DNA from: an uncultured Oscillospiraceae bacterium | GTDB taxonomy: Bacteria; Bacillota; Clostridia; Oscillospirales; Oscillospiraceae | Assembly (NCBI GenBank): GCA_934636305.1 | Contig: CAKUAM010000031.1 | Span: 1 to 21,988, forward strand | Length of the DNA: 21,988 bases | Direction: 5' to 3' | In this document: positions 7,362-14,253 of the stretch, piece by piece | How positions within the stretch are numbered: position 1 is the stretch's first letter | How the letters are laid out: each line of letters starts with the position of its first letter | Translations under genes and position numbers: made by a program | Notes under the pieces: generated by a model | The model's input: only the letters and a program-made list of their open reading frames with translations | The model's database searches: none | What the model was told of the DNA's origin: nothing

Positions 7362-8033
7362 TTATTCTACCAGATAGCCTGCGCCGATTTTTGTCGTGAT
7401 AAAACCGGACAGCCCAACGCTGTCCAACTTTTTCCGCAGCCGGGCCATGTTAACGGACAGGGTGTTTTCATCGATGAAGCTGTCGGTTTGCCAGAGTGCC
7501 TCCATGAGTTTTTCCCGGCTGACGATCCGGCCCTTTTCCCGCAGCAGCGTCCATAAAATCCGGTACTCATTTTTAGAGAGCGCCAGCGTCTGCTCCCCTA
7601 CGAGAAGCGACTGGTCGCCGGGACGCAAAATTGCGCCGCGGTGGCACAGAACGGGCTCGGATGCGGCATAATCATAGGTTCGGCGCAGGAGCGCCTGCAC
7701 CTTGACGGTCAGCACCTCCAGATCGAACGGTTTGGCGATAAAATCGTCTGCGCCCATATTCATCGCCATGACGATGTTCATATTTTCTGCGGCAGAGGAG
7801 ATGAAAATAACCGGGATGCTGGAAACCTTGCGCAGCTGTGCGCACCAGTAGTAGCCGTTAAAAAATGGCAGTGAGATATCCATCAGCACCAGCTGCGGGC
7901 CAAACGCCGTCAGCTCATCCAGCACGTGGGCAAAGTCCTCCGCCGCACGCGTCTCCAGCCCCCACTGGGCCAGATGCGCGCAGACGGCGCGTGCAATGCC
8001 GGGGTCGTCCTCAACAAGAAAAACACGGTACAT
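7362..8033 (-). CDS. BceR-type response regulator (OmpR/PhoB family)
   Basis: A 223-aa regulator with an N-terminal receiver domain: acidic pair Asp9/Asp10, phosphorylation site Asp52 in LVLMDISLP, and Lys101 in FIAKPFD. A C-terminal winged helix follows (about 125-223; EYRILWTLLREKGRIVSREKL, VNMARLRKKLD). The start is placed at the second Met (8033), not at the longer open frame beginning at 8069, because AGGAAGGAG lies just upstream of it and the receiver fold begins there. The expected target is the palindrome at 6180-6203. It sits one base before the kinase gene. A plausible -10 box is at 8056-8061. Confidence 0.94.
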   Translation of the reverse strand: MYRVFLVEDDPGIARAVCAHLAQWGLETRAAEDFAHVLDELTAFGPQLVLMDISLPFFNGYYWCAQLRKVSSIPVIFISSAAENMNIVMAMNMGADDFIAKPFDLEVLTVKVQALLRRTYDYAASEPVLCHRGAILRPGDQSLLVGEQTLALSKNEYRILWTLLREKGRIVSREKLMEALWQTDSFIDENTLSVNMARLRKKLDSVGLSGFITTKIGAGYLVE

Positions 8034-8055
8034 AGGCAGACTCCTTCCTGCGCCC

Positions 8056-8061
8056 AGTATA
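8056..8061 (-). promoter_or_regulatory. Candidate -10 box for the regulator/kinase genes
   Basis: TATACT on the minus strand lies 22 nt before the regulator ATG and just past the terminator of the upstream gene. The -35 position reads TGTGTT, a poor match, so the promoter is weak or needs help. Its placement between a terminator and a start codon is the main support. Confidence 0.4.
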
Positions 8062-8078
8062 GCATACACAGCCGGAAA

Positions 8079-8116
8079 AACACAGTGGGACCGCTGCGTT
8101 TTGCAGCAGTCCCACG
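8079..8116 (-). terminator. Terminator of the XRE-membrane gene
   Basis: On the minus strand GTGGGACTGCTGC and GCAGCGGTCCCAC pair over 13 positions, with one G-U, around AAAAC. TGTGTTTTT follows. It separates the XRE gene from the response regulator gene, so the two are probably not one operon although they share a strand. Confidence 0.8.
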
Positions 8117-8150
8117 GAAAATTAAGAAATTACCGGACAGGGGCGAAGCG

Positions 8151-8744
8151 TCAGAACCAGGTTTTTGTCCGGGAATAGCGGAACAGCTCCCAAAGGGTGA
8201 TGAGAATCTGCACTGCGCCGCAAATAACAAAAATCAGGGACAGATTGGGGATCGGCAGCGACAGATAGATGCAAAGACCGGCAGACCAGATAAGCACTGT
8301 CACGGACAGGCCCTGCATCAGGATCCCCCACCAAAGGGAGGTAAACACAATGCACACGATCGCCGACACCGGCACCGCGTACAGGAAGAACAGCCAGCAG
8401 CGGAACGGCACAGCGGCAATCATGAACGCGCTGAACAGGATAGCCGCGATGGTGAACACCAGCGCGACGGATAGGACCAGGATATACAGATGAAAATGCG
8501 GATTGGATTTTTTGGGAGGTTCTTCCTCGCCGATGAGATTGCTGACGGTCACGCCGTACAGCTGCGCAATCTGCGCCAGAATATATACATCCGGCAGTCC
8601 CTCGCCGCGCTCCCACTTGGAGACGGATTTATCGGAGTAATTGAGCTTGCCTGCAAGATCCAGCTGCGTGTCCTTATGGGCCTTGCGGTATGCGGCAATA
8701 TTTTTTGCGACGGTTCGCCGCAGCGTGGCTTCATCCTGGATCAT
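8151..8744 (-). CDS. XRE-family regulator with C-terminal four-helix membrane domain
   Basis: A 197-aa protein combining an N-terminal HTH_3 (XRE) domain (about residues 14-70; the helix-turn-helix includes TQLDLAGKLNYSDKSVSKWE) with a C-terminal membrane region. Hydrophobic helices fall near 85-108, 113-135, 141-163 and 166-187. The DNA-binding domain would be cytoplasmic and tethered to the membrane. Such fusions are common in Firmicutes, but their ligands are mostly unknown. The start at 8744 is chosen over the open frame from 8939 because AAAGGAG lies 8 nt before it and the HTH begins there. A promoter at 8930-8958 would give a leader of about 180 nt. Target genes are unknown; autoregulation or control of the divergent DUF2284 gene is possible. 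Confidence 0.88.
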   Translation of the reverse strand: MIQDEATLRRTVAKNIAAYRKAHKDTQLDLAGKLNYSDKSVSKWERGEGLPDVYILAQIAQLYGVTVSNLIGEEEPPKKSNPHFHLYILVLSVALVFTIAAILFSAFMIAAVPFRCWLFFLYAVPVSAIVCIVFTSLWWGILMQGLSVTVLIWSAGLCIYLSLPIPNLSLIFVICGAVQILITLWELFRYSRTKTWF

Positions 8745-8787
8745 CCGGGTGGCTCCTTTCCTGAAAAGTATTGAGAATACAGGAAAT

Positions 8788-8802
8788 TCTACCGCTGGTA
8801 GA
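8788..8802. promoter_or_regulatory. Candidate operator near the XRE gene start
   Basis: TCTACC and GGTAGA form a perfect 6-bp inverted repeat around GCT, 44 nt upstream of the XRE ATG and inside its predicted leader. A second small palindrome, GTATT-GAG-AATAC, lies at 8768-8780. Either could be an autoregulatory site; the sequence alone does not decide. Confidence 0.35.
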
Positions 8803-8929
8803 GCCCCTCTCTCTGATGGGTATCGCGGGGTAAAACACCGGTAGGGTGCTTTTTGCGGCCTTGGTGTGCTACAATAGGGATGCACCCGGGAAAGCAGAAG
8901 CTGTTGCTTTCCCAAGCGGTATATATAAC

Positions 8930-8958
8930 AGTATACCACATTTTTTCATCCTGTGCAA
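8930..8958 (-). promoter_or_regulatory. Sigma-A promoter firing toward the XRE-membrane gene
   Basis: On the minus strand TTGCAC (8953-8958), 17 nt and TATACT (8930-8935) make a near-consensus promoter. Transcription would start near 8923 and run about 180 nt before the ATG at 8744, an unusually long leader for this window. The -35 lies within the 8954-8980 inverted repeat, so that palindrome could be an operator. Confidence 0.65.
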
Positions 8959-8985
8959 TGCGCAAATTCTGCACATTGCATATCC

Positions 8986-9024
8986 GCATCCGGCATCACA
9001 CACACCGTGCCGGGTGCGTTTTTT
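8986..9024 (+). terminator. Terminator-like hairpin before the DUF2284 promoter
   Basis: GCATCCGGCA (8986-8995) pairs with TGCCGGGTGC (9008-9017), with one G-U, around a 12-nt loop, and GTTTTTT follows. It has a U-tract only on the plus strand. No plus-strand gene lies upstream, so it would end either a small RNA starting near 8882 or an attenuated leader. Confidence 0.6.
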
Positions 9025-9048
9025 ATGCCCGCGTGCCGGTGCGGAGGC

Positions 9049-9077
9049 TTGACGGTGCCTGGACAGAAGGGTACAAT
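9049..9077 (+). promoter_or_regulatory. Sigma-A promoter of the DUF2284 gene
   Basis: TTGACG (9049-9054), 17 nt and TACAAT (9072-9077). Predicted transcription start is near 9084, giving a leader of about 27 nt. Confidence 0.82.
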
Positions 9078-9110
9078 GCAAGGCAGAAGAAACCAGACCA
9101 GGAGGACGCT

Positions 9111-9641
9111 ATGGACAAAAAAGCCGTGGAGACGCAGCTGTGTGCGCTGCCAATCAGCCAGTATGCATGGATCGATTCGCAGACGCTTGTATTTTCGGAC
9201 AGAATCCGATACGTCTGTGAACACGAATGCACCATGTATGGGAAAAGCTGGGCCTGCCCGCCCGCGGTGGGCAGCGTGGCTGCCTGCCGGCAGAAGGCGC
9301 TGTCCTACCCGGCGGGGCTTGTGTTCACGACGCTCTGTGAGGTGGAGGATATTGCAAATATCGAGCAGACGCTTGCCACGCGAAAGCCGCATGAGGAAAT
9401 TACGCGCCAGGTGCGTGACATTCTGCTGCAGCAATCCCCGGACGTGCTGACACTTTCTACTGAGGCGTGCGCCATCTGCGCGCAGTGCTCGTATCCGGAT
9501 GGCCCCTGCCGCCACCCGGACCGGATGTTCCCCTGCGTGGAGAGCTATGGCATTGTGGCGACGGATCTGGCAGAAAAGAACAGCATTGAGTTTTATAACG
9601 GAAATCTTGTCACGTGGTTCTCTGTGCTGCTGTATCGATAG
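9111..9641 (+). CDS. DUF2284 family Cys-rich protein (probable metal or Fe-S binding)
   Basis: A 176-aa cytosolic protein of the DUF2284 family, common in anaerobes and methanogens and of unknown function. Cysteines cluster in two places. One is near the N-terminus (Cys36, Cys40 and Cys49 in CEHECTMYGKSWACPP, plus Cys59). The other is in the C-terminal half (Cys120, Cys123, Cys126, Cys133, Cys142: ACAICAQC, GPCRHP, FPCVE). This pattern predicts metal or iron-sulfur cluster binding. AGGAGG lies 5 nt before the ATG and a good promoter is just upstream, so the gene is monocistronic between that promoter and the terminator at 9645. The upstream neighbour is the divergent XRE-membrane regulator, a possible but unproven controller. 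Family assignment is confident; no enzyme activity can be named. Confidence 0.9.
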   Translation: MDKKAVETQLCALPISQYAWIDSQTLVFSDRIRYVCEHECTMYGKSWACPPAVGSVAACRQKALSYPAGLVFTTLCEVEDIANIEQTLATRKPHEEITRQVRDILLQQSPDVLTLSTEACAICAQCSYPDGPCRHPDRMFPCVESYGIVATDLAEKNSIEFYNGNLVTWFSVLLYR

Positions 9642-9644
9642 TGC

Positions 9645-9680
9645 AAAAAAATTGCCCGGAGCATCGCTCCGGGCAATTTA
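9645..9680. terminator. Bidirectional terminator between DUF2284 and hsp20
   Basis: AAATTGCCCGGAGC and GCTCCGGGCAATTT pair perfectly over 14 bp around ATC. The minus-strand transcript gets a seven-T tract and the plus-strand one a shorter TTTAT. It serves both convergent genes. Confidence 0.92.
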
Positions 9681-9688
9681 TGCATGGC

Positions 9689-10120
9689 TTACTCGATTTC
9701 CAGCCGTCTCGACGTGGCGGGAACTTCCTTTTGCTTCGGCAGCGTCACGCACAGAACACCGTCGTTATAAGCGGCCTTGATACCGGTGGTGTCGATGCCA
9801 GTGGTGTCAAAGCTTCTGGCGTAGGTGCCATACGAACGCTCACAGCGGACGAACTTCCCCTTCTTGTCCTTGTCCTCGTAGTTGGAATGACGCTCCGCGG
9901 TGATGGTCAGACGGTCGTTGTCGACATCCACGTGGATATCCTCCTTCTTGAAGCCGGGCAGATCTGCCTCCAGCAGATAGGCGTCGTCAGTTTCCTGAAT
10001 ATCGGTTTTGAACTCACTGAGTGCATTATCCGAGAAGAATGCGCGCTCCAGATCGTCAAAATCATGGAACGGGTTAAACGTGGAAACGGAATGATTCTTA
10101 CGAGCATACGGTACTAACAT
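9689..10120 (-). CDS. Hsp20/alpha-crystallin small heat shock protein
   Basis: An ATP-independent holdase that binds unfolding proteins in the cytosol, usually as a large oligomer. The 143 aa contain the alpha-crystallin domain at about 38-130: DIQETDDAYLLEADLPGFKK, DVDNDRLTITAER and the C-terminal motif AAYNDGVLCVTLPK. A short N-terminal arm carries the FNPFHDFDD segment. The tail ends in LEIE, reminiscent of the IxI motif. AGGAGG lies 8 nt before the ATG. The start is clear because no other in-frame Met lies upstream of the domain near a ribosome binding site. The upstream region carries a CIRCE-like repeat at 10262-10288, suggesting HrcA control. Confidence 0.96.
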   Translation of the reverse strand: MLVPYARKNHSVSTFNPFHDFDDLERAFFSDNALSEFKTDIQETDDAYLLEADLPGFKKEDIHVDVDNDRLTITAERHSNYEDKDKKGKFVRCERSYGTYARSFDTTGIDTTGIKAAYNDGVLCVTLPKQKEVPATSRRLEIE

Positions 10121-10261
10121 AGAAAAGACCTCCTTGAGTCTGTATATATATTATTTTGTAAGGCCGGGATGAGGTTCATTCCTTCATCTCTTTTTTACAT
10201 GCCTTATGATAAACCTGGATTATGAACAATTCTGCATTCTTTTATGAACTGGATGTTAATT

Positions 10262-10288
10262 TTAGCAGACTGCACGATAGAGTGCTAA
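10262..10288. promoter_or_regulatory. Imperfect CIRCE (HrcA operator) element
   Basis: The CIRCE consensus is TTAGCACTC-N9-GAGTGCTAA. Here TTAGCAGAC, nine bases and GAGTGCTAA match 16 of 18 defined positions with exact spacing. It lies between hsp20 and the divergent exporter operon, 142 nt from the hsp20 ATG. A weak minus-strand promoter (TTCATA, 18 nt, CATAAT) lies between it and hsp20. CIRCE elements usually sit nearer the transcription start, which lowers confidence. Confidence 0.55.
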
Positions 10289-10360
10289 AACGACGTGACG
10301 GGAACAAACCATGCCGCGAACCGTCTAAGTGTATGTATTACGAAGAAAGGGTGTGATGGG

Positions 10361-11077
10361 ATGCTGAAAATTTCGCATCTGACAAAGACCTATGGGGAGA
10401 AATGGGCTGTGGATGATCTGAGCCTGCAGATCCTGCCCGGTGAAATTTATGGCTTCATCGGCCATAACGGCGCGGGAAAGACCACGACGCTCAAATGCTG
10501 TGCGGGAATTTTGCAGTTTGAGCAGGGGGAGATCCTCATCGGCGGAAAATCTGTGACGCAGGATCCGATCGGCTGCAAGCAGCAGCTGGCGTATATCCCG
10601 GACAATCCGGATTTATATGAGTTTTTGAGCGGGATTAAGTATCTGAATTTTGTTGCGGATATTTATGGGGTAAGCCGGGCCGACCGGGAGCAGCGAATCG
10701 AAAAATATGCCGATCTGTTTGAGCTGACCGACGATCTTGCACAGCCCATTTCGGCGTATTCCCACGGTATGAAGCAGAAGCTGGCGATTATTTCTGCGCT
10801 GCTGCACGCACCGAGGCTCATCATGATGGATGAGCCGTTTGTGGGGCTTGACCCAACCGCGGCGCATCTGGTCAAGCGGATCATGCACGAGCACTGCGCG
10901 CAGGGTGGGGCGATCTTCTTCTCTACCCACGTGCTGGAGGTTGCAGAAAAGCTCTGCGACAAGGTAGCCATCATTAAAAAAGGCCGCCTGATTGCCTCCG
11001 GAACCATGGAGGAGGTCAAGGGCGACCAGTCGCTGGAGGAGGTATTCCTGGAGCTGGAGGGTGAGGGCCATGCTTAA
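10361..11077 (+). CDS. ABC-2 type exporter ATP-binding protein
   Basis: A 238-aa ATPase with Walker A GHNGAGKTT (residues 34-42), the signature region YSHGMKQKLAI, Walker B LIMMDEPFVGLD and the switch His in FSTHVLEV. YSHGM in place of LSGGQ is typical of the EcsA/YthP-like ABC-2 group. The start at 10361 is preferred to the open frame from 10295 because the domain begins at MLKISHLTKTYG and AGAAAGG lies upstream. The stop overlaps the start of the permease gene by 8 nt, so both subunits are made together. The substrate is unknown. No clear -35/-10 pair is visible in the 240-bp gap upstream. Confidence 0.94.
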   Translation: MLKISHLTKTYGEKWAVDDLSLQILPGEIYGFIGHNGAGKTTTLKCCAGILQFEQGEILIGGKSVTQDPIGCKQQLAYIPDNPDLYEFLSGIKYLNFVADIYGVSRADREQRIEKYADLFELTDDLAQPISAYSHGMKQKLAIISALLHAPRLIMMDEPFVGLDPTAAHLVKRIMHEHCAQGGAIFFSTHVLEVAEKLCDKVAIIKKGRLIASGTMEEVKGDQSLEEVFLELEGEGHA

Positions 11078-12668
11078 ACCGCTTCTTTCCGTGCGCTTGG
11101 CGGCACTTTTGGCGGGATTTTCGGGAAGAAACCGCCAGCAAAGGAAGCAGACAAGGGGCAGAGCGGCCCTGATGGGGCTTTTGATGGTGTATTGCGCTGC
11201 CTGCTTCCTGATTCTGTTCTACTCCTCGTTTTCACAGCTGGCTGCGGCATTTTTTCCGTCCGGCCTTGGCTGGCTGTATTTTGCGATGCTTGCCGTGATG
11301 GCGTTTGCGCTGATGTTCGTCGGCAGTGTCTTTACAGCCAAATCGCAGCTGTTTGAGGCAAAGGATAACGAGCTGCTGCTGGCCATGCCGGTAAAGCCAG
11401 GGGATATCCTGCTCAGCCGAATGGCCTCGCTGCTGCTTTTAAATCTTGTCTTTGAGCTGGTTGTGGCGCTGCCGGCGGCGCTGGCGTGGGTGCAGTATGG
11501 TGCGCCGTCCGCGTTTGGGGTGGTGGCGTTTGTGCTGCTTTTGCTGGCGCTGCCGATGTTTGCAGCGGCAATCAGCTGCCTGTTCGCGTGGCTGCTGTCC
11601 CTGCTTACCAGCCGCATGCGCAGCACGACGGCTGTGACAATGGTGCTGTCGGTGGCATTTATGCTTCTTTATATGGTGGGGTGCTTCCGGCTGAACAGCT
11701 ATGTCGCGCAGCTGGCCGCAAGCGGCACGCAGATTGCAGGCAGCCTGCGCGCGGTGCTGCCGTTGTATTGGCTCGGTATGTGCGTAGCGGATGGTCAGGT
11801 CTGGCAGCTGGCGGTGACGCTTGTCTGGCTTCTGGCGCCGTTTGCACTGGCGTATGTGCTGCTTTCGCGCGGGTTCATTCGGATCGTCACGACAAAGCGG
11901 GGCAGCGTGAGGATCAGGTATGAGAAAAAGCGGATGCAGACGGCATCGGCGGATACAGCACTTTACCGGCGGGAGCTTGCACGTCTGACGAGTAGCGCGG
12001 GCTATATGCTCAATGCCGGGCTTGGCCTTGTGTTTGAGCTTGCACTTGCTGTTTTGCTGGTGGTGAAGCGGCAGAGTGTGGCGGAGCTGCTGAATCAGAT
12101 GGCGTTTTTGAGGCAGGCAGCGGCGCCTGCGGCGCTGTTGGTCGGAATGATGATGAGCGGGATGGTATTTTTTACGGCAGCATCCGTTTCTCTGGAAGGA
12201 GCGGGCTATTGGATCGTGCGGGCCATGCCGGTACAGACCAGGCAGGTGCTGCGCGCCAAGCAGAGGCTGTCGGCCAGCCTTTGTCTGCTGCCGGGACTGC
12301 TTTTGACGGCGTCAATGATTGCAGTTCTGCAGCTGCCGGCTGCGGCTGCGGCGCTGCTTGCCGCGTGCCAGTTCCTTTTTATTCTGCTTGCAGGCAATGT
12401 TGGCCTGATGGAGGATCTGCGGCATGCCAACCTGCATTGGGTGAATGAAACACAGGCAGTCAAGCAGGGAATGGGCTCTCTGCTTACGATGCTGATCCTC
12501 TGGGGACTGACGCTTGCAGTTGGGGCGATATATTTTGCCGTACTGGCCTCCAGGATGACGCAGACGGCGTTCCTGGCTGCAGTGCTGGTACTGCTGGGAG
12601 GATTGTATGTGCTGTCGGAGCGCTGGCTTGCGGTGCGCGGCACACGCCGCTTTGAGCAGCTGTCATAA
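11070..12668 (+). CDS. Large ABC-2 family exporter permease
   Basis: A 532-aa integral membrane protein with about twelve hydrophobic segments. It begins with a short basic N-terminal stretch (GRNRQQRKQTRGR) before the first helix. The conserved-looking cytoplasmic stretch FEAKDNELLLAMPVKPGDIL follows the third helix and resembles that of large ABC-2 permeases in Firmicutes. The start at 11070 overlaps the ATPase gene by 8 nt and has GGAGGG about 9 nt before it. A single chain this long may correspond to two six-helix halves. No substrate is evident and no regulator is adjacent. The araA promoter begins 12 nt after the stop, and I see no terminator between them. Confidence 0.88.
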   Translation: MLKPLLSVRLAALLAGFSGRNRQQRKQTRGRAALMGLLMVYCAACFLILFYSSFSQLAAAFFPSGLGWLYFAMLAVMAFALMFVGSVFTAKSQLFEAKDNELLLAMPVKPGDILLSRMASLLLLNLVFELVVALPAALAWVQYGAPSAFGVVAFVLLLLALPMFAAAISCLFAWLLSLLTSRMRSTTAVTMVLSVAFMLLYMVGCFRLNSYVAQLAASGTQIAGSLRAVLPLYWLGMCVADGQVWQLAVTLVWLLAPFALAYVLLSRGFIRIVTTKRGSVRIRYEKKRMQTASADTALYRRELARLTSSAGYMLNAGLGLVFELALAVLLVVKRQSVAELLNQMAFLRQAAAPAALLVGMMMSGMVFFTAASVSLEGAGYWIVRAMPVQTRQVLRAKQRLSASLCLLPGLLLTASMIAVLQLPAAAAALLAACQFLFILLAGNVGLMEDLRHANLHWVNETQAVKQGMGSLLTMLILWGLTLAVGAIYFAVLASRMTQTAFLAAVLVLLGGLYVLSERWLAVRGTRRFEQLS

Positions 12669-12679
12669 GCAATCCATAG

Positions 12680-12708
12680 TGGACAAAACCGGCAGCTGCT
12701 GGTATGAT
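12680..12708 (+). promoter_or_regulatory. Sigma-A promoter of araA
   Basis: TGGACA (12680-12685), 17 nt and TATGAT (12703-12708). The spacer holds the palindrome GCAGCTGC, a possible operator core. The predicted leader is about 60 nt. No AraR-type operator is recognisable. Confidence 0.78.
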
Positions 12709-12775
12709 AGAATCACTTTGAAGGCCATGCGGCGATGTGCTTTTCAGAAAAACTACAGACGAGGAGAGACATGAC

Positions 12776-14242
12776 ATGAAACAGTATGAATTTTGGTTTG
12801 TTGTCGGCTCACAGACGCTCTATGGTGACGATGTCCTGACGACGGTTGCAAACCGTGCGGAGGAGATGGCGCAAAAGCTCTCCGCTGTGCTGCCGTATCC
12901 GCTCAAGTATAAGGTCACGGCAAAGTCCAGCGCCGAGATCACGCAGGTCGTGAAAGAGGCTAATTACGATGATGCCTGTGCAGGTATTGTAACGTGGTGC
13001 CACACGTTCTCTCCGTCCAAGATGTGGATCAATGGGCTGGATCTATTGCAGAAGCCGTGGCTGCATTTTGCAACCCAGTATAACCGTGAGATCCCCAATG
13101 AAGAAATCGACATGGACTTCATGAACCTCAACCAGGCTGCGCACGGCGACCGGGAGCATGGCTTCATTGGCGCGCGCCTGCGCAAGGCACGTAAGGTCAT
13201 TGCCGGCTACTGGCAGGACGAGGATGTGCAGGCCCGCATCGGAAGCTGGATGAAGTCTGCCATCGGCGTGGCCGTCTCGAAGAATATGAAGGTTATGCGC
13301 TTCGGCGACAACATGCGCAACGTCGCCGTCACCGAGGGCGATAAGGTCGAGGTCCAGAAGAAGCTCGGCTGGGAGGTCAATACGTGGGCCGTCGGCGATC
13401 TGGTCAAGGAAATGAACGCCGTCACGGAAGCGGAAATTGACGAGCTCATGGCCGTTTACCGCGAAAAGTACGATTTTGCGACCGACGATACCAGCGCTAT
13501 CCGCTATCAGGCGCGCGAAGAAATCGCCATGAAGAAGATGATGGACGCGGAGGGCTGCAAGGCGTTCTCCAACACCTTCCAGGATCTTTACGGCATGGAG
13601 CAGCTGCCGGGTCTTGCGTCCCAGCACCTCATGGCGCAGGGCTACGGCTACGGCGGCGAGGGCGACTGGAAGGTCGCAGCCATGACCGCGATTCTGAAAG
13701 CCATGGGCGAAAACGGCAACGGCGCGTCCGCGTTTATGGAGGATTATACCTATCACCTCGTTAAGGGTCAGGAATACAGCCTCGGCGCACACATGCTGGA
13801 GGTCTGCCCGTCCGTTGCTGCAGGCCGTCCGCGCATTGAGACGCATTTCCTCGGTATCGGCATGAACGAAAAGGACCCGGCACGTCTTGTCTTTGAAGGC
13901 AAGGCAGGCAAGGGCGTTGTGGTCAGCCTCATCGACATGGGCGGCCGCCTGCGCCTCATCGTGCAGGATATTGAGGCGGTCAAGCCCATCATGCCCATGC
14001 CGAACCTGCCGGTTGCGCGCGTCATGTGGCGGGCCATGCCGGATCTCACCACCGGCGTCGAATGCTGGATCACCGCAGGCGGCGCACACCACACCGTCCT
14101 CAGCTATGACGTGACCGCTGAGCAGCTGCGCGATTGGGCAAGAATGATGGACATTGAATTTGTTCATATCACGAAGGACACCACAGTCGAGGGGCTGGAG
14201 CAGGAGCTGTTCCTCAATGACCTTGCCTGGAAACTGAAATAA
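12776..14242 (+). CDS. araA: L-arabinose isomerase
   Basis: The enzyme interconverts L-arabinose and L-ribulose using a divalent metal (usually Mn2+). The 488 aa compare with about 500 in characterised enzymes. Landmarks are FWFVVGSQTLYG near the N-terminus, CAGIVTWCHTFSP, and IDMDFMNLNQAAHGDRE. The metal ligands and catalytic residues appear as Glu295 (GGEGDW), Glu322 (FMEDYTYH), His339 (GAHMLEV) and His438/439 (GGAHHTV). The start at 12776 is chosen over the open frame from 12737 because GAGGAG lies 9 nt before it and the family N-terminus begins there. Codons are strongly biased to C- or G-ending forms, suggesting high expression. No araB, araD or araR lies in the window, so the pathway must be completed elsewhere. 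Confidence 0.95.
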   Translation: MKQYEFWFVVGSQTLYGDDVLTTVANRAEEMAQKLSAVLPYPLKYKVTAKSSAEITQVVKEANYDDACAGIVTWCHTFSPSKMWINGLDLLQKPWLHFATQYNREIPNEEIDMDFMNLNQAAHGDREHGFIGARLRKARKVIAGYWQDEDVQARIGSWMKSAIGVAVSKNMKVMRFGDNMRNVAVTEGDKVEVQKKLGWEVNTWAVGDLVKEMNAVTEAEIDELMAVYREKYDFATDDTSAIRYQAREEIAMKKMMDAEGCKAFSNTFQDLYGMEQLPGLASQHLMAQGYGYGGEGDWKVAAMTAILKAMGENGNGASAFMEDYTYHLVKGQEYSLGAHMLEVCPSVAAGRPRIETHFLGIGMNEKDPARLVFEGKAGKGVVVSLIDMGGRLRLIVQDIEAVKPIMPMPNLPVARVMWRAMPDLTTGVECWITAGGAHHTVLSYDVTAEQLRDWARMMDIEFVHITKDTTVEGLEQELFLNDLAWKLK

Positions 14243-14253
14243 AGAAAGAATTT

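Larger units (their letters stand above)
8868..9024 (+). ncRNA. Candidate structured RNA or attenuator leader upstream of the DUF2284 gene
   Basis: An extended -10 (TGCTACAAT, 8867-8875, no good -35) is followed by four consecutive inverted repeats. They are GGGAAAGCA with TGCTTTCCC (8888-8913), GGTATA with TATACC (8918-8937), TGCAATGCGCA with TGCACATTGCA (8954-8980), and GCATCCGGCA with TGCCGGGTGC (8986-9017), the last followed by GTTTTTT. The 5' segment GCACCCGG (8882-8889) is an exact complement of CCGGGTGC (9010-9017). It could therefore close a multihelix junction or compete with the terminator stem. No known riboswitch class is recognised. The XRE promoter on the other strand overlaps this segment, so some palindromes may be protein sites instead. 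Confidence 0.4.
8745..9110. other. Structured intergenic region between divergent XRE and DUF2284 genes
   Basis: This 366-bp gap holds no credible gene. It carries promoters on both strands (8930-8958 minus, 9049-9077 plus), an extended -10 on the plus strand (8868-8875), and a series of inverted repeats. These are 8768-8780 (GTATT/AATAC), 8788-8802 (TCTACC/GGTAGA), 8888-8913 (9-bp stem), 8918-8937 (6-bp stem), 8954-8980 (11 positions, one mismatch) and the terminator-like stem at 8986-9017. The individual elements are listed separately. Confidence 0.7.

Noticed and set aside
8033..8069. Longer N-terminus for the response regulator (start at 8069)
   Set aside because: The extra 12 residues are not part of the receiver fold, would be encoded across the -10 box, and lack a ribosome binding site.
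8868..9024. 6S RNA or a known riboswitch
   Set aside because: The local hairpins are strong, whereas 6S RNA is one long imperfect rod. No conserved core of a riboswitch class that I know is present.
13043..14167. 374-codon open frame antisense to araA
   Set aside because: Same shadow effect on a strongly codon-biased gene; the composition is rich in His, Arg and Asp, with no domain.
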